Shown here piece after piece: positions 55,585 through 63,854 of a DNA stretch of 64,000 bases (its first letter is position 1; each line of letters starts with the position of its first letter). This DNA comes from Desulfobotulus pelophilus (lineage in GTDB: Bacteria; Desulfobacterota; Desulfobacteria; Desulfobacterales; ASO4-4), in NCBI RefSeq assembly GCF_026155325.1, contig NZ_JAPFPW010000007.1, positions 98,508 to 162,507 on the forward strand. Reading direction: 5' to 3'. A program made the translations under genes and the position numbers. The notes beneath the pieces were generated by a model. That model was not told where the DNA came from. It was given only the letters and a program-made list of their open reading frames with translations, and ran no database searches.

Positions 55585-57138
55585 TTACAGAGGTATATTG
55601 CCATGTTTTCTGGCTGGCTTCTGCACCCGTTTGGAACTCAAAGCTTCCAGGGCTCCAATAATACGGGGCCGGGTCTCTGAAGGCTGGATCACCGCGTCCA
55701 CATAGCCTCTCGAAGCGGCAATCCAGGGATTGGAGAACAGGGATTCATAGGCTTCCATTTTTTCCCTTCGGGTTCTGGCAGGGTCCGGTGCTTCCCTGAT
55801 CTCCCTGCGATGGATGATATTGGCCGCACCTTCGGCCCCCATCACGGCAATCTCCGCCGTGGGCCAGGCAAAAACCATATCCGCCCCCAGATGCTTGGAG
55901 CTCATGGCAATGTAGGCTCCGCCATAGGCCTTGCGGGTAATGAGCAGAATTTTCGGTACCGTGGCTTCCACATAACTCCAGAGCAGTTTGGCCCCATGCC
56001 GGATGATACCACCCCACTCCTGGCTGCTGCCCGGCAGAAAACCCGGTACATCGGCAATGGTGATGAGGGGAATGTTAAAGGCATCACAGAACCGGATAAA
56101 GCGGGCCGCCTTGTCCGATGCATCAATATCCAGACAACCCGCCATGACGGAAGGCTGATTGGCAATAACGCCGGTGCTTCTTCCGTTCATGCGTACAAAG
56201 CCCGTCACAATATTGGGAGCAAAAAGCGGCTGGGTTTCAAACATCTCTCCGCCATCGGCCAGAAGTCCGATGAGGGTACGCACGTCATAGGCGGCATTGG
56301 CCGCATCGGGTATCAGACTGTCCAGGGCCGGTTCCACCCGAAAGGGGTCATCCCCCAGATCCTTTACGGGCGGATCTTCCATATTATTGGATGGGAAATA
56401 GGTGAGAAGCTCCCGGATGCCCTCAATGGCGGCCATATCCGAATCCACGGCAAAATGGGCTACCCCGCTTTTCACCGCGTGGGTCATGGCACCGCCAAGG
56501 CTTTCAAAATCAATCACTTCCCCGGTTACGGAACGGATCACATCCGGACCTGTAATGAACATATAACTGGAATCCTTCACCATGAAAACCCAGTCCATCA
56601 TACCCGGAGAATAAACGGCCCCGCCCGCTGTGGGCCCCATAATGGCGCAGATCTGGGGAATCACACCCGAGGCATCGGCATTACGGGTAAAAATCTCCCC
56701 GAAACCCGCCAGAGCATCCACCCCTTCCTGAATCCGGGCACCACCGGAATCGTTCATGCCCACTACGGGTGCTCCAGCCTTCAGGGCCAGGTCCTGCACC
56801 TTGGTAATTTTTTTGGCATGCATTTCTCCAAGGCTGCCACCCCTTGCCGTAAAATCCTGAGCATAGGCAAAGACCGGACGGCCATCCACCAGCCCGTGGC
56901 CTGTAATCACGCCGTCTGCCGGAATAAACTCCCCGTCCATGCCAAAATGAACACAACGGTGAGTGACAAGAGCATCCAGCTCCTGAAAGGTACCGGGGTC
57001 GAAAAGGTGGAAAAGCCTTTCACGGGCCGTTAGCTTCCCCTTTTCCTGATGCTTTCGTACCGCATCTTCTCCACCCATTTTCAAAACTTCATTTTCACGG
57101 AGCTTCAGCTCTCGCAATTTTTCTACGGTACGGCCCAT
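55585..57138 (-). CDS. mmdA: acyl-CoA carboxyltransferase (methylmalonyl-CoA decarboxylase alpha / propionyl-CoA carboxylase beta type)
   Basis: 517 residues with the two crotonase-like carboxyltransferase halves: GGARIQEGVDALAGFGEIF and GPTAGGAVYSPGMMDWVFMV (acyl-CoA half), and PGFLPGSSQEWGGIIRHGAK and RKAYGGAYIAMSSKHLGADM (biotin half). It moves the carboxyl group between methylmalonyl-CoA (or a similar acyl-CoA) and biotin. The ATG at 57138 follows GGGAG; a GTG 12 nt upstream is less likely. First gene of the operon that also holds oadA, oadG and oadB. Confidence 0.94.
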   Translation of the reverse strand: MGRTVEKLRELKLRENEVLKMGGEDAVRKHQEKGKLTARERLFHLFDPGTFQELDALVTHRCVHFGMDGEFIPADGVITGHGLVDGRPVFAYAQDFTARGGSLGEMHAKKITKVQDLALKAGAPVVGMNDSGGARIQEGVDALAGFGEIFTRNADASGVIPQICAIMGPTAGGAVYSPGMMDWVFMVKDSSYMFITGPDVIRSVTGEVIDFESLGGAMTHAVKSGVAHFAVDSDMAAIEGIRELLTYFPSNNMEDPPVKDLGDDPFRVEPALDSLIPDAANAAYDVRTLIGLLADGGEMFETQPLFAPNIVTGFVRMNGRSTGVIANQPSVMAGCLDIDASDKAARFIRFCDAFNIPLITIADVPGFLPGSSQEWGGIIRHGAKLLWSYVEATVPKILLITRKAYGGAYIAMSSKHLGADMVFAWPTAEIAVMGAEGAANIIHRREIREAPDPARTRREKMEAYESLFSNPWIAASRGYVDAVIQPSETRPRIIGALEALSSKRVQKPARKHGNIPL

Positions 57139-57630
57139 GCTATCTCCCACGTTAGAGCACCCTGTCCTTACAGCAGAAATCCCATGCGGAAATTTCCGGT
57201 TTCAGGCCGGAACTTTCTAGTTTTTTCAAGCTCAAACCAGCCGTTTCTCCATACCATGACAACGCTTCGGTCAGCTAGAATATTCGAAAAACCTCCCCCT
57301 GCCACTTTCAGCACGAAGCGCCTGTCCATGCCGCACCAGCCCGTCTTCTGCCGAAAACGGCAACCGGAACAGGACACGAAGCAGGATACATGCCATACCG
57401 ACAAAAAAGGAGTAAAACAGGCGGTATCACCACAACTCCTGCGGTATAAAAGGCTTGACATACAAACGAAATCAATCCTCACTGCTTCATAAAAAACATA
57501 TCCCACCCTGCCAATTCAAAAAAACAAACAATACATTACATGCACACATATGTGCACAAACAGAACATGATGAAACAGGTGACAACCAAGAACCTGCTCA
57601 ACCCATAAGCCGGAAACAGCCATTATTCCT
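57139..57630. other. intergenic region between the mmdA promoter and the sigma-54 activator fragment
   Basis: 492 bp including the mmdA promoter side. A 10-bp palindrome CACATATGTG near 57544 is visible; nothing else was recognised. Confidence 0.35.
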
Positions 57631-58173
57631 CTATGGCCTGGTATTTTGATCAATCCCAAGCCTGCGCATTCGGCTACGCAATGTGTTGGGATTGATCCCC
57701 AGCAGCTCTGCGGCTCCACCGGCCCCATGAATTTGACCTCCTGAATGCTCCAATGCTTTCCGGATATGACGAACGGCAACCATATCCAGGCTTGGAAAAG
57801 GGGACGAGCAGACCACAGGCCCTGCTTCTTCCCGAAGGGGCAAATCAAACAGGACAAGCCCTCCCCGGCTGCGACTCTGGATCAAAGCACGTTCCACAAT
57901 ATTTTCAAGCTCCCGCACATTTCCCGGCCAGCTCCATCCACCAAGACGATCCCTCTCCCCTTCCTGAACCTGAGGTGCCGGGTGCATTTTGAGATCCATG
58001 GATTTTTTTTTCAGAAAATAACGAACCAGCTCGGGGATATCATTTTTACGGTACCCAAGGGGAGGAATGGTAATGGGGAAAATATTCAGCCGGAACCAGA
58101 GATCTTCCCGGAACTGGCCGGTCTGTATCCTTTTTTGCAGATCTCTGTGGGTGGCGAATATGATCCGGAGCCA
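57631..58173 (-). pseudogene. 3' fragment of a sigma-54-dependent activator gene
   Basis: About 180 residues remain of a protein that should exceed 400. They start inside the AAA+ domain (RIIFATHRDL, then FREDLWFRLNIFPITIPPL), continue through [18 protein letters not shown] and end in a complete Fis-type helix-turn-helix (GAAELLGINPNTLRSRMRRLG). Walker A, the GAFTGA loop and any sensor domain are missing. Upstream, the sequence switches near 58173 to a DUF4857 gene on the other strand, so a rearrangement removed the 5' part. A close paralogue enters the window at its right edge. Confidence 0.85.
57661..57770. repeat. 110-bp direct repeat, left boundary of the accessory island
   Basis: Aligns without gaps to 63891-64000; 92 of 110 bases match by hand count. 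Both encode the end of a sigma-54 activator on the minus strand. Confidence 0.85.
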
Positions 58174-59086
58174 GCGCCAGTCCTTTGAGATCAAAGCCAG
58201 AGATCTGAAGGGCAGACGGCCGCAGATGGCCCTTTATCCCCTCTTCAATAACGATCCCGGCATTGCCATGATCCCCTTTCCCGAAGATGTTTTCCGCTTT
58301 ACGGAAAAGGGCATGGAATTTATCAACGCCGACACCAAACCCAAAGACGAGGCCCTGTCAAAGTCTTTTACGGAAAGCCTGAAGGAAAAGGGCTTTGCCT
58401 TTCCCGCCACCCTCATCAGCGGCAATCCCACCAACCTCAAGCCCTTTGATGAGGGATACTTTGTGAAGGACAGCCAAGGTGGGGTTTTTCATATCCGCAG
58501 GGTAATGGATCAGCCGGACATCCGGAAAACGGACATTCCGGTGGATATGGGGATTCTTGATATGGCGGTATCGGAAAACCAGCGGCGGGAATTCTACGGT
58601 ATTCTCATGACAGAAAAGGGAGGACTTTTTCTCATTGCCTGGGACAGCTATGCACTGATTCCCCTGCCCTCCGATGGCTTTGACCCTCGGCGCATGGATG
58701 TGAAGCTTCTCGTCAATCCCCTTTACCGCACCCTGATCCTCACGGGAGAAGACAGGGTGCATGCCACGGTCATGGATACGGAGTACCAGCCCCTGAAATC
58801 CTTTACCCTGCCCTTTTCCCATACGGGCTCAGGGCTGGACGGGAATGTAAAAGACTTTCTTTTTCCCTTCCGTTTACGCCTTGAAAGCCCCTGGCAGAAT
58901 CAGGCCAAAATGCAGCTCCAATGGGGCAGCCTCTGGTCCTTTGGGGGGATTGTCCTTGCCATGATTCTTTATTTCATTTTTTTCAGAAGAAAAGGGCCTT
59001 TCTACCGCAATGGGGGGGAGTTTGGCTTTCTCATGATTACGGGGCTTTTCGGGCTGCTTCCCCTGATTTTTGTAAGGGAAAGCTGA
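58173..59086 (+). pseudogene. 5'-truncated DUF4857 gene (ABC-transporter-associated membrane protein)
   Basis: About 300 residues of the C-terminal part of a DUF4857 protein: LKGRRPQMALYPLFNNDPG, FPEDVFRFTEKGMEFI, ISGNPTNLKPFDEGYF, MDVKLLVNPLYRTLILTG, and two C-terminal membrane helices (LWSFGGIVLAMILYFIFF; FGFLMITGLFGLLPLIF). The normal N-terminus is absent; the frame runs back into the disrupted activator gene with no credible start. ABC permease genes that usually accompany it are not here. The last 360 bp are duplicated at 59867-60228. Confidence 0.8.
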
Positions 59087-59093
59087 AAAAACG
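58730..59093. repeat. direct repeat, left copy (DUF4857 3' end)
   Basis: 364 bp that recur at 59867-60228 in the same orientation at roughly 90% identity by eye. A toxin-antitoxin module lies between the copies. Confidence 0.9.
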
Positions 59094-59288
59094 GTCCACA
59101 CCAGTCACCCATCAGCCTACAGGTTTGCTTTCTTATGTCGTGCAGAACCAGCAGCCCCCTCCGCCTGAAGGCGGACCAGAAAATCTTCAGTTCCGTATCG
59201 ATTCCAGTTGTTTTTATCAGACCAGTATGATTTTTATATCCTTTCAAACAATATTGACAAAAGGCAGACAAGGACATATGTTTTTTCC

Positions 59289-59558
59289 ATGAAATATTTA
59301 AGCTGGAATTCTGAGAAAAACGAAATTTTAAAACGGGAACGAGGAATATCCTTTGAGGAAATTGCTTATTTGATTGAATCTGATCAGATAATCGGGATTG
59401 AGGAAAATCCGGGATACCCTAATCAAAAGGTGTATGTTTTAGAAATAGGCAACTATGCCATCATTGTACCTTACGTGGAAAATGATGACGGAATATTTTT
59501 AAAAACAGCTTTTCCGAGCCGTAAATACACAAAAAAATACGGTTTAAAGGGGGAATGA
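59289..59558 (+). CDS. BrnT-like toxin
   Basis: 89 residues. SWNSEKNEILKRERGISFEE with DQIIGIEENPGYPNQKVYVL matches the BrnT ribonuclease-toxin pattern (W/N-x-K-N near the N-terminus, phi-EEA-like segment). The C-terminal KTAFPSRKYTKKY lies where BrnT has its basic catalytic residues. The DNA is much more AT-rich than the flanks, a sign of transfer. It overlaps the antitoxin gene by 4 nt. The ATG at 59289 is used; the ribosome site is weak. Other DUF4258/BrnT-like toxins are possible. Confidence 0.7.
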   Translation: MKYLSWNSEKNEILKRERGISFEEIAYLIESDQIIGIEENPGYPNQKVYVLEIGNYAIIVPYVENDDGIFLKTAFPSRKYTKKYGLKGE

Positions 59559-59854
59559 TGAATAAAAACGATAGAAAGACTTTTGAGCCAATCGATCAGG
59601 AAGAAAAAGACCTGATGGAATCAATCGAACATGACGAGTGGCAACCAGTCAAAAATTTTGATCTGGAAAGAAAAAAAGCAATAGAAGCTGCAAGAAATAC
59701 ATTGAAAAAAGATAAAAGGATCAATCTCCGCCTTTCTCAAAAGGATTACCATCAAATCCAGATAAAGGCCATTGAAGAGGGAATACCTTATCAAACACTT
59801 ATTTCCAGTATTGTTCATAAGTATCTGAATGGTTCCTTGACCCATAGATCATAG
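59555..59854 (+). CDS. BrnA/CopG-like antitoxin
   Basis: 99 residues. The N-terminus is acidic and carries DLMESIEHDEWQPVKNF; the C-terminal half is a ribbon-helix-helix type DNA-binding part (KKDKRINLRLSQKDYHQIQI, GIPYQTLISSIVHKYLNG). It should neutralise the overlapping toxin and repress the pair. The start ATG-ATG overlaps the toxin stop. AT-rich like the toxin gene. The stop lies only 12 bp before the right DUF4857 repeat. Confidence 0.78.
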   Translation: MMNKNDRKTFEPIDQEEKDLMESIEHDEWQPVKNFDLERKKAIEAARNTLKKDKRINLRLSQKDYHQIQIKAIEEGIPYQTLISSIVHKYLNGSLTHRS

Positions 59855-59866
59855 GGTCGAAACAGA

Positions 59867-60228
59867 ACCCTGATACTCACAGGGGAAGACAGGGTGCATG
59901 CCACGGTCATGGATACGGAGTATCAGCCCCTGAAATACTTAACCCTGCCCTTTTCCCAGACGGGTTCAGGGCTGGCCTGGAATGTAAAGGACTTTCTTTT
60001 CCCCTTCACCTTAAGCCTTGAAAGCCCCTGGCAGAATCAGGCCAAAATGCAGCTCCAATGGGGCAGCCTCTGGTCCTTTGGGGGGATTGTCCTTGCCATG
60101 ATCCTTTATCTCATTTTTTCAGAAGAAAAGGGCCTTTCCACCGCCATGGGGGGAGTTTGGCTTTCTCATGATAACGGGGCTTTTCGGGCTGCTTCCCCTG
60201 CTTTTTATAAGGGAAAACTGAAAAAACG
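59867..60228 (+). pseudogene. degenerate second copy of the DUF4857 3' end
   Basis: It matches 58730-59093 but lacks one T in the run before CAGAAGAAAAGG and one G in the run before AGTTTGG, so the frame is lost in the last third. No start codon or 5' part exists. It is a duplicated relic, right-hand partner of the direct repeat around the toxin-antitoxin pair. Confidence 0.88.
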
Positions 60229-60562
60229 ATTTCATGAAAAAAATATGGTCGAAGAGAAACCTTTTCCTTCAGGCCCTGCCGTTACCTTAGCGGTGGTAGC
60301 GCAGCAGAACCGCACAAACCTGATCCATAAACGTGAGATTGGGGACAGGTCTGAAATTCCTCCCTTTTTTCCATGTTTTGGCCTCTGATATCAGGATAAG
60401 TGGAAACTTTGATTTTTTTCTTGATAGACGGAGAAGGGCGGGATAGGGTTTTCCATGCTTTGCCCTTGAATATCAAAATAGACGGAAATTTTTCCGGATA
60501 TAGGGACGGATAACATGGAAAACTTCTACTTCTCGCACTGTTAGCTTCAAATGGGAGACTGT
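60229..60562. other. intergenic region before the HNH gene
   Basis: About 330 bp; base composition falls toward AT-rich on the right. GATATCAGGATAAGTGGAA and GAATATCAAAATAGACGGAAA look like two diverged copies of one short motif about 90 bp apart. No gene was seen. Confidence 0.35.
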
Positions 60563-61420
60563 GTGACTAAGGAACAAGATTGTAACAGTCGGAATATACC
60601 ACTCCCTATTCAGCGAGAGGTTCGCCAGCGTTGTGGTTTCGGTTGTGTTATCTGTGGAATGCCCCTTTATGAATACGAACATATGGAGGAATGGGCAAGC
60701 GTTAAACGGCATGTTGCCGAAGAGATAACCTTATTGTGCGATCAACACCACAGAGAAAAAACAGGTGGGCTATTACCCAAAGAAGTAGTACGAGATGCTA
60801 ATTCAAATCCCTATAATCTCCGTGAGGGTGTCTCTAAACCATACAGCCTGCACTTTTCGGGCAAAACTGCTGAAGTTGAGATTGGTGGGAACAGTTTCAC
60901 TTGTGAGGATCAGGGGTATGGAACCGTGATGGTACCTATTAGCGTAGATGGTACCCCCTTGATCGGTTTAGTTATGGCTGACGGGCACTTACTTCTAAAC
61001 CTTGTGATTTTTGATGAGTATAACACACCTGTTCTTCACATAAAAAATAATCAGCTCTATTATTCAACCGCTCCATGGGACATACAATTAGTAGGTACAA
61101 GGCTTTCAAGCCGTGAAGCACACCGCAAAATACTTATAGAGATTGATTTCAAACCTCCAAATAAAATTGTTATAAAACGAGGCCGGTTCTTAAGAAATGG
61201 AGTCGAAATTTTAGTAAGGCCGAGTAATATCTTGGTTACAAATAATTCTACCTTGCTCAGCGGCTGTCGTGCTCATAATTGTTACGGTGGCCTGATTATT
61301 GGTCATCATGAAAAACCTTTAAGTGGCTTTATGGCTTTAGGCAGTCTGCCAAGGTACCTTGGTGACCGAACAGAGGCACTTAAGTTTGAACGTGAATCAA
61401 TGGCTGAAATCGAAGCTTAA
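60563..61420 (+). CDS. HNH-type endonuclease domain protein
   Basis: 285 residues from a GTG at 60563 that follows GGGAG (the alternative ATG at 60551 has no ribosome site). The N-terminal 70 residues form an HNH zinc/metal finger: CGFGCVICGMPLYEYEHMEE, then EITLLCDQHHREKTGGLLP, with two CxxC/CxxH pairs. The remaining 210 residues are beta-rich with no recognised family. Codon use and AT content differ from the core genome. The membrane-protein gene starts 7 bp after its stop, so the two form an operon. A defence or mobile-element role is possible but unproven. Confidence 0.75.
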   Translation: MTKEQDCNSRNIPLPIQREVRQRCGFGCVICGMPLYEYEHMEEWASVKRHVAEEITLLCDQHHREKTGGLLPKEVVRDANSNPYNLREGVSKPYSLHFSGKTAEVEIGGNSFTCEDQGYGTVMVPISVDGTPLIGLVMADGHLLLNLVIFDEYNTPVLHIKNNQLYYSTAPWDIQLVGTRLSSREAHRKILIEIDFKPPNKIVIKRGRFLRNGVEILVRPSNILVTNNSTLLSGCRAHNCYGGLIIGHHEKPLSGFMALGSLPRYLGDRTEALKFERESMAEIEA

Positions 61421-61427
61421 GGAGATC

Positions 61428-61886
61428 ATGCAAGAACTAATTGAATTAGCTAAGCTCGCTTCTGTTGGAATCATCGCTGGCGTATTTTCCGCAGCGTTGG
61501 CAATAAGACGCTATCGGCATGAAAAATGGTGGGAGATGCGAGCGGCGGCTTATAGGGATGCGATTGAGACGCTTTCAGATCTCCATAACTATTTCCAGCA
61601 TAATTATAGTAATTGGCAAAACTCCGACGCAAGCGAGGGCATGCCACCTGAAAAATGGAGGCAAACTCAAGAAAAGATAAGGAGGCTAAGTGATACTGGT
61701 GCATTTTTGTTTTCCAAAAAAGCCGAAAATTCACTGCGTAGGTTCCGGGATGAAGAGTTTAAATGGAAGCCCGAACATGACCCCGATAATTACTATGGCT
61801 TTTACATCCGCACATCAAAACTCTGCCTTGATGAGTTAGTGGCAATCTCAAGAAGAGATCTTAAAGTCCGAGAGCCTTGGCTATAA
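61428..61886 (+). CDS. small membrane-anchored hypothetical protein downstream of the HNH gene
   Basis: 152 residues from an ATG with AAGGAG directly upstream (the site overlaps the HNH stop region). One N-terminal membrane helix (LASVGIIAGVFSAALAIRRY) is followed by a cytosolic helical domain rich in Trp, Arg and Tyr (RHEKWWEMRAAAYRDAIETL, FRDEEFKWKPEHDPDNYYGF). Proteins with this helix plus KWWE-type start occur in accessory islands; no function is known to me. Coupling to the HNH gene suggests a two-gene module. Confidence 0.65.
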   Translation: MQELIELAKLASVGIIAGVFSAALAIRRYRHEKWWEMRAAAYRDAIETLSDLHNYFQHNYSNWQNSDASEGMPPEKWRQTQEKIRRLSDTGAFLFSKKAENSLRRFRDEEFKWKPEHDPDNYYGFYIRTSKLCLDELVAISRRDLKVREPWL

Positions 61887-62057
61887 CAAGGCTGTCAATC
61901 TGACCCAAATTACTACACGATTTTGTGCAATACGCTGCGCACATTTTCGCACAAAACTACTTCATAATTTGGGCAGGTACAGCGGCGTTCTCCCAAACCA
62001 TCACCTTGACAACACGTACGCCATGCCGTACCTTGCATAAAAAGTCAAGGAGGCACC

Positions 62058-62300
62058 ATGCCAATAGTATCAGCAACAGAAGCGCGTTCAAATCTTTACA
62101 GGCTTATTGATCAAGCATCCACATCCCATGAGCCTGTCATTATTACAGGCAAAAGAGGAAACGCTGTGCTTCTCTCAGAAGAAGACTGGAAAGCCATTCA
62201 AGAGACCCTGTTTCTTCTAAACATTCCAAATATGCGTGAATCGATTCGGGAAGGGCTTGAAACTCCAATAGGCGATTGTAATGAGGAGCTTGACTGGTGA
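62058..62300 (+). CDS. yefM: YefM/Phd-family antitoxin
   Basis: 80 residues: VSATEARSNLYRLIDQAS, then EPVIITGKRGNAVLLSEEDW, the typical YefM/Phd DNA-binding N-terminus, and an acidic C-terminal helix (MRESIREGLETP) that would wrap the toxin. AAGGAGG precedes the ATG. It overlaps the toxin start by 4 nt and should autoregulate the pair. Confidence 0.93.
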   Translation: MPIVSATEARSNLYRLIDQASTSHEPVIITGKRGNAVLLSEEDWKAIQETLFLLNIPNMRESIREGLETPIGDCNEELDW

Positions 62301-62560
62301 GCTGGAAGCTTGTCTTTACAAAACAAGCTCAGAAGGATGCTAAAAAAATTTCCTCATCTGGCCTGAAATCAAAGGCAGAAGATATCCTTGGGATATTGAA
62401 ACAAAATCCCTATCAAACGCCACCGCCATACGAAAAACCTGTAGGTGATTTATCCGGTGCCTGTTCACGAAGACTGAACCTACAACACAGAATTGTCTAC
62501 CAAATCCTCAACGATGAAAAAACAGTCAAAGTCCTTCGAATGTGGACCCACTACAAATAA
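62297..62560 (+). CDS. yoeB: YoeB/Txe-family mRNA interferase toxin
   Basis: 87 residues, GTG start overlapping the antitoxin stop (GTGA). The RelE-fold catalytic set is present: Glu in PPPYEKPVGDL, Arg in ACSRRLNLQHRIVYQI, and the terminal MWTHYK with the His-Tyr pair. It should cleave mRNA on the ribosome when freed from YefM. Confidence 0.93.
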   Translation: MSWKLVFTKQAQKDAKKISSSGLKSKAEDILGILKQNPYQTPPPYEKPVGDLSGACSRRLNLQHRIVYQILNDEKTVKVLRMWTHYK

Positions 62561-62680
62561 ATGGAAGAACAATGGGTTGCAGACGATAGCATCCGATGTT
62601 GCTCCGGCAGGCCCTAAACCATGCCTTGGGCAACCCGACATAGACGTGAATACCCCCAGCAGTCCATCAAGGAGGATCAA

Positions 62681-63130
62681 ATGAATCCTTACAAGAAATC
62701 CGATGCTGCCATCGCCGTCCTGACTCCGGAACAGTTCCGTGTGACCCAGCAAAACGGCACCGAGAAACCAGGATCGGGCGAGCATCTTGATACTACCGAG
62801 CCGGGTATCTATGTGGATGTCGTGTCGGGCGAACCACTGTTTGCGTCATCAGACAAGTTTGAGTCGGGTTGCGGTTGGCCGAGCTTTACCAAACCCATCG
62901 AGCCTGCCTATATTCATGAGCTGCAGGATCTCAGCCATGGCATGGTGCGAACCGAAGTTCGCTCGGTTCATGGCGACAGCCACCTGGGGCACGTGTTTCC
63001 GGACGGCCCCAGGGATCGCGGTGGTCTGCGTTACTGCATCAATTCGGCTTCGCTGCGCTTTATCCATCGCAAAGACATGGAAGCAGCGGGCTATGGCGAC
63101 TACCTTGATCAGGTGGAGGACAGGTCATGA
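62681..63130 (+). CDS. msrB: peptide methionine-R-sulfoxide reductase
   Basis: 149 residues. The catalytic Cys is C119 in [11 protein letters not shown] and the recycling Cys C64 in [21 protein letters not shown] is the substrate loop. The zinc-binding CxxC pairs of many MsrB enzymes are absent, so this is the zinc-free form. AAGGAGG precedes the ATG at 62681. It overlaps msrA by 4 nt; together they repair both stereoisomers of oxidised methionine. Confidence 0.94.
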   Translation: MNPYKKSDAAIAVLTPEQFRVTQQNGTEKPGSGEHLDTTEPGIYVDVVSGEPLFASSDKFESGCGWPSFTKPIEPAYIHELQDLSHGMVRTEVRSVHGDSHLGHVFPDGPRDRGGLRYCINSASLRFIHRKDMEAAGYGDYLDQVEDRS

Positions 63131-63633
63131 CACAGGAACGCGCTGTTCTGGCAGGCGGCTGTTTTTGGGGTATGCAGGATCTGTTTCGTAAGTTACCGGG
63201 GATTGAGGCCACCCGGGTGGGTTACACCGGCGGCGATGTCCCCAACGCCACCTACCGCAACCACGGCACCCACGCCGAGGCCCTTGAGATTCTTTTTGAT
63301 CCGGAGAAAATTTCCTATCGCCGTATTCTGGAATTCTTTTTCCAGATACACGACCCCACAACCACACACCGGCAGGGCAATGACCGGGGACCGTCTTACC
63401 GCTCGGCAATTTACCATGTGAACGAAACGCAGAAGAAAGTTGCCCTTGACACCATCATGGATGTGAATGCCTCGGGATTATGGCCGGGCAAGGTGGTAAC
63501 GGAACTTGAACCTGCAGGGGATTTCTGGGAAGCAGAGCCCGAGCATCAGGATTATCTTGAGCACTATCCCAGCGGTTACACCTGCCATTACCCACGTCCG
63601 GGCTGGGTACTGCCAAAGCGCGAACGTGAGTAA
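63127..63633 (+). CDS. msrA: peptide methionine-S-sulfoxide reductase
   Basis: 168 residues with the catalytic motif GGCFWG (C12) close to the N-terminus, [20 protein letters not shown] and [20 protein letters not shown], all standard for MsrA. It begins ATGA, coupled to msrB. The pair lies in the accessory island and may be transferred. Confidence 0.95.
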   Translation: MTQERAVLAGGCFWGMQDLFRKLPGIEATRVGYTGGDVPNATYRNHGTHAEALEILFDPEKISYRRILEFFFQIHDPTTTHRQGNDRGPSYRSAIYHVNETQKKVALDTIMDVNASGLWPGKVVTELEPAGDFWEAEPEHQDYLEHYPSGYTCHYPRPGWVLPKRERE

Positions 63634-63854
63634 GCAGTTAAATTTTGACTGAGGCCGCATAAAGCTGAAATCCTGTCAATTCATCCACCACCTTCACTCT
63701 AAACATTGAACAATTACATCCAGACATCTTTTCGCAGGCTTTCTTTATACCCGCCCGTCCTGAAAAAACCAGCCCCAGATGAGTGAAGCCTCCCTTGTCC
63801 TTTTCAGCCCTACCAGAACAGGTATAAAAACCATCCATCCATCCCTTCCCCCAA

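Noticed and set aside
55810..57033. 407-codon plus-strand frame opposite mmdA
   Set aside because: Antisense shadow; Gly/His-rich and motif-free.
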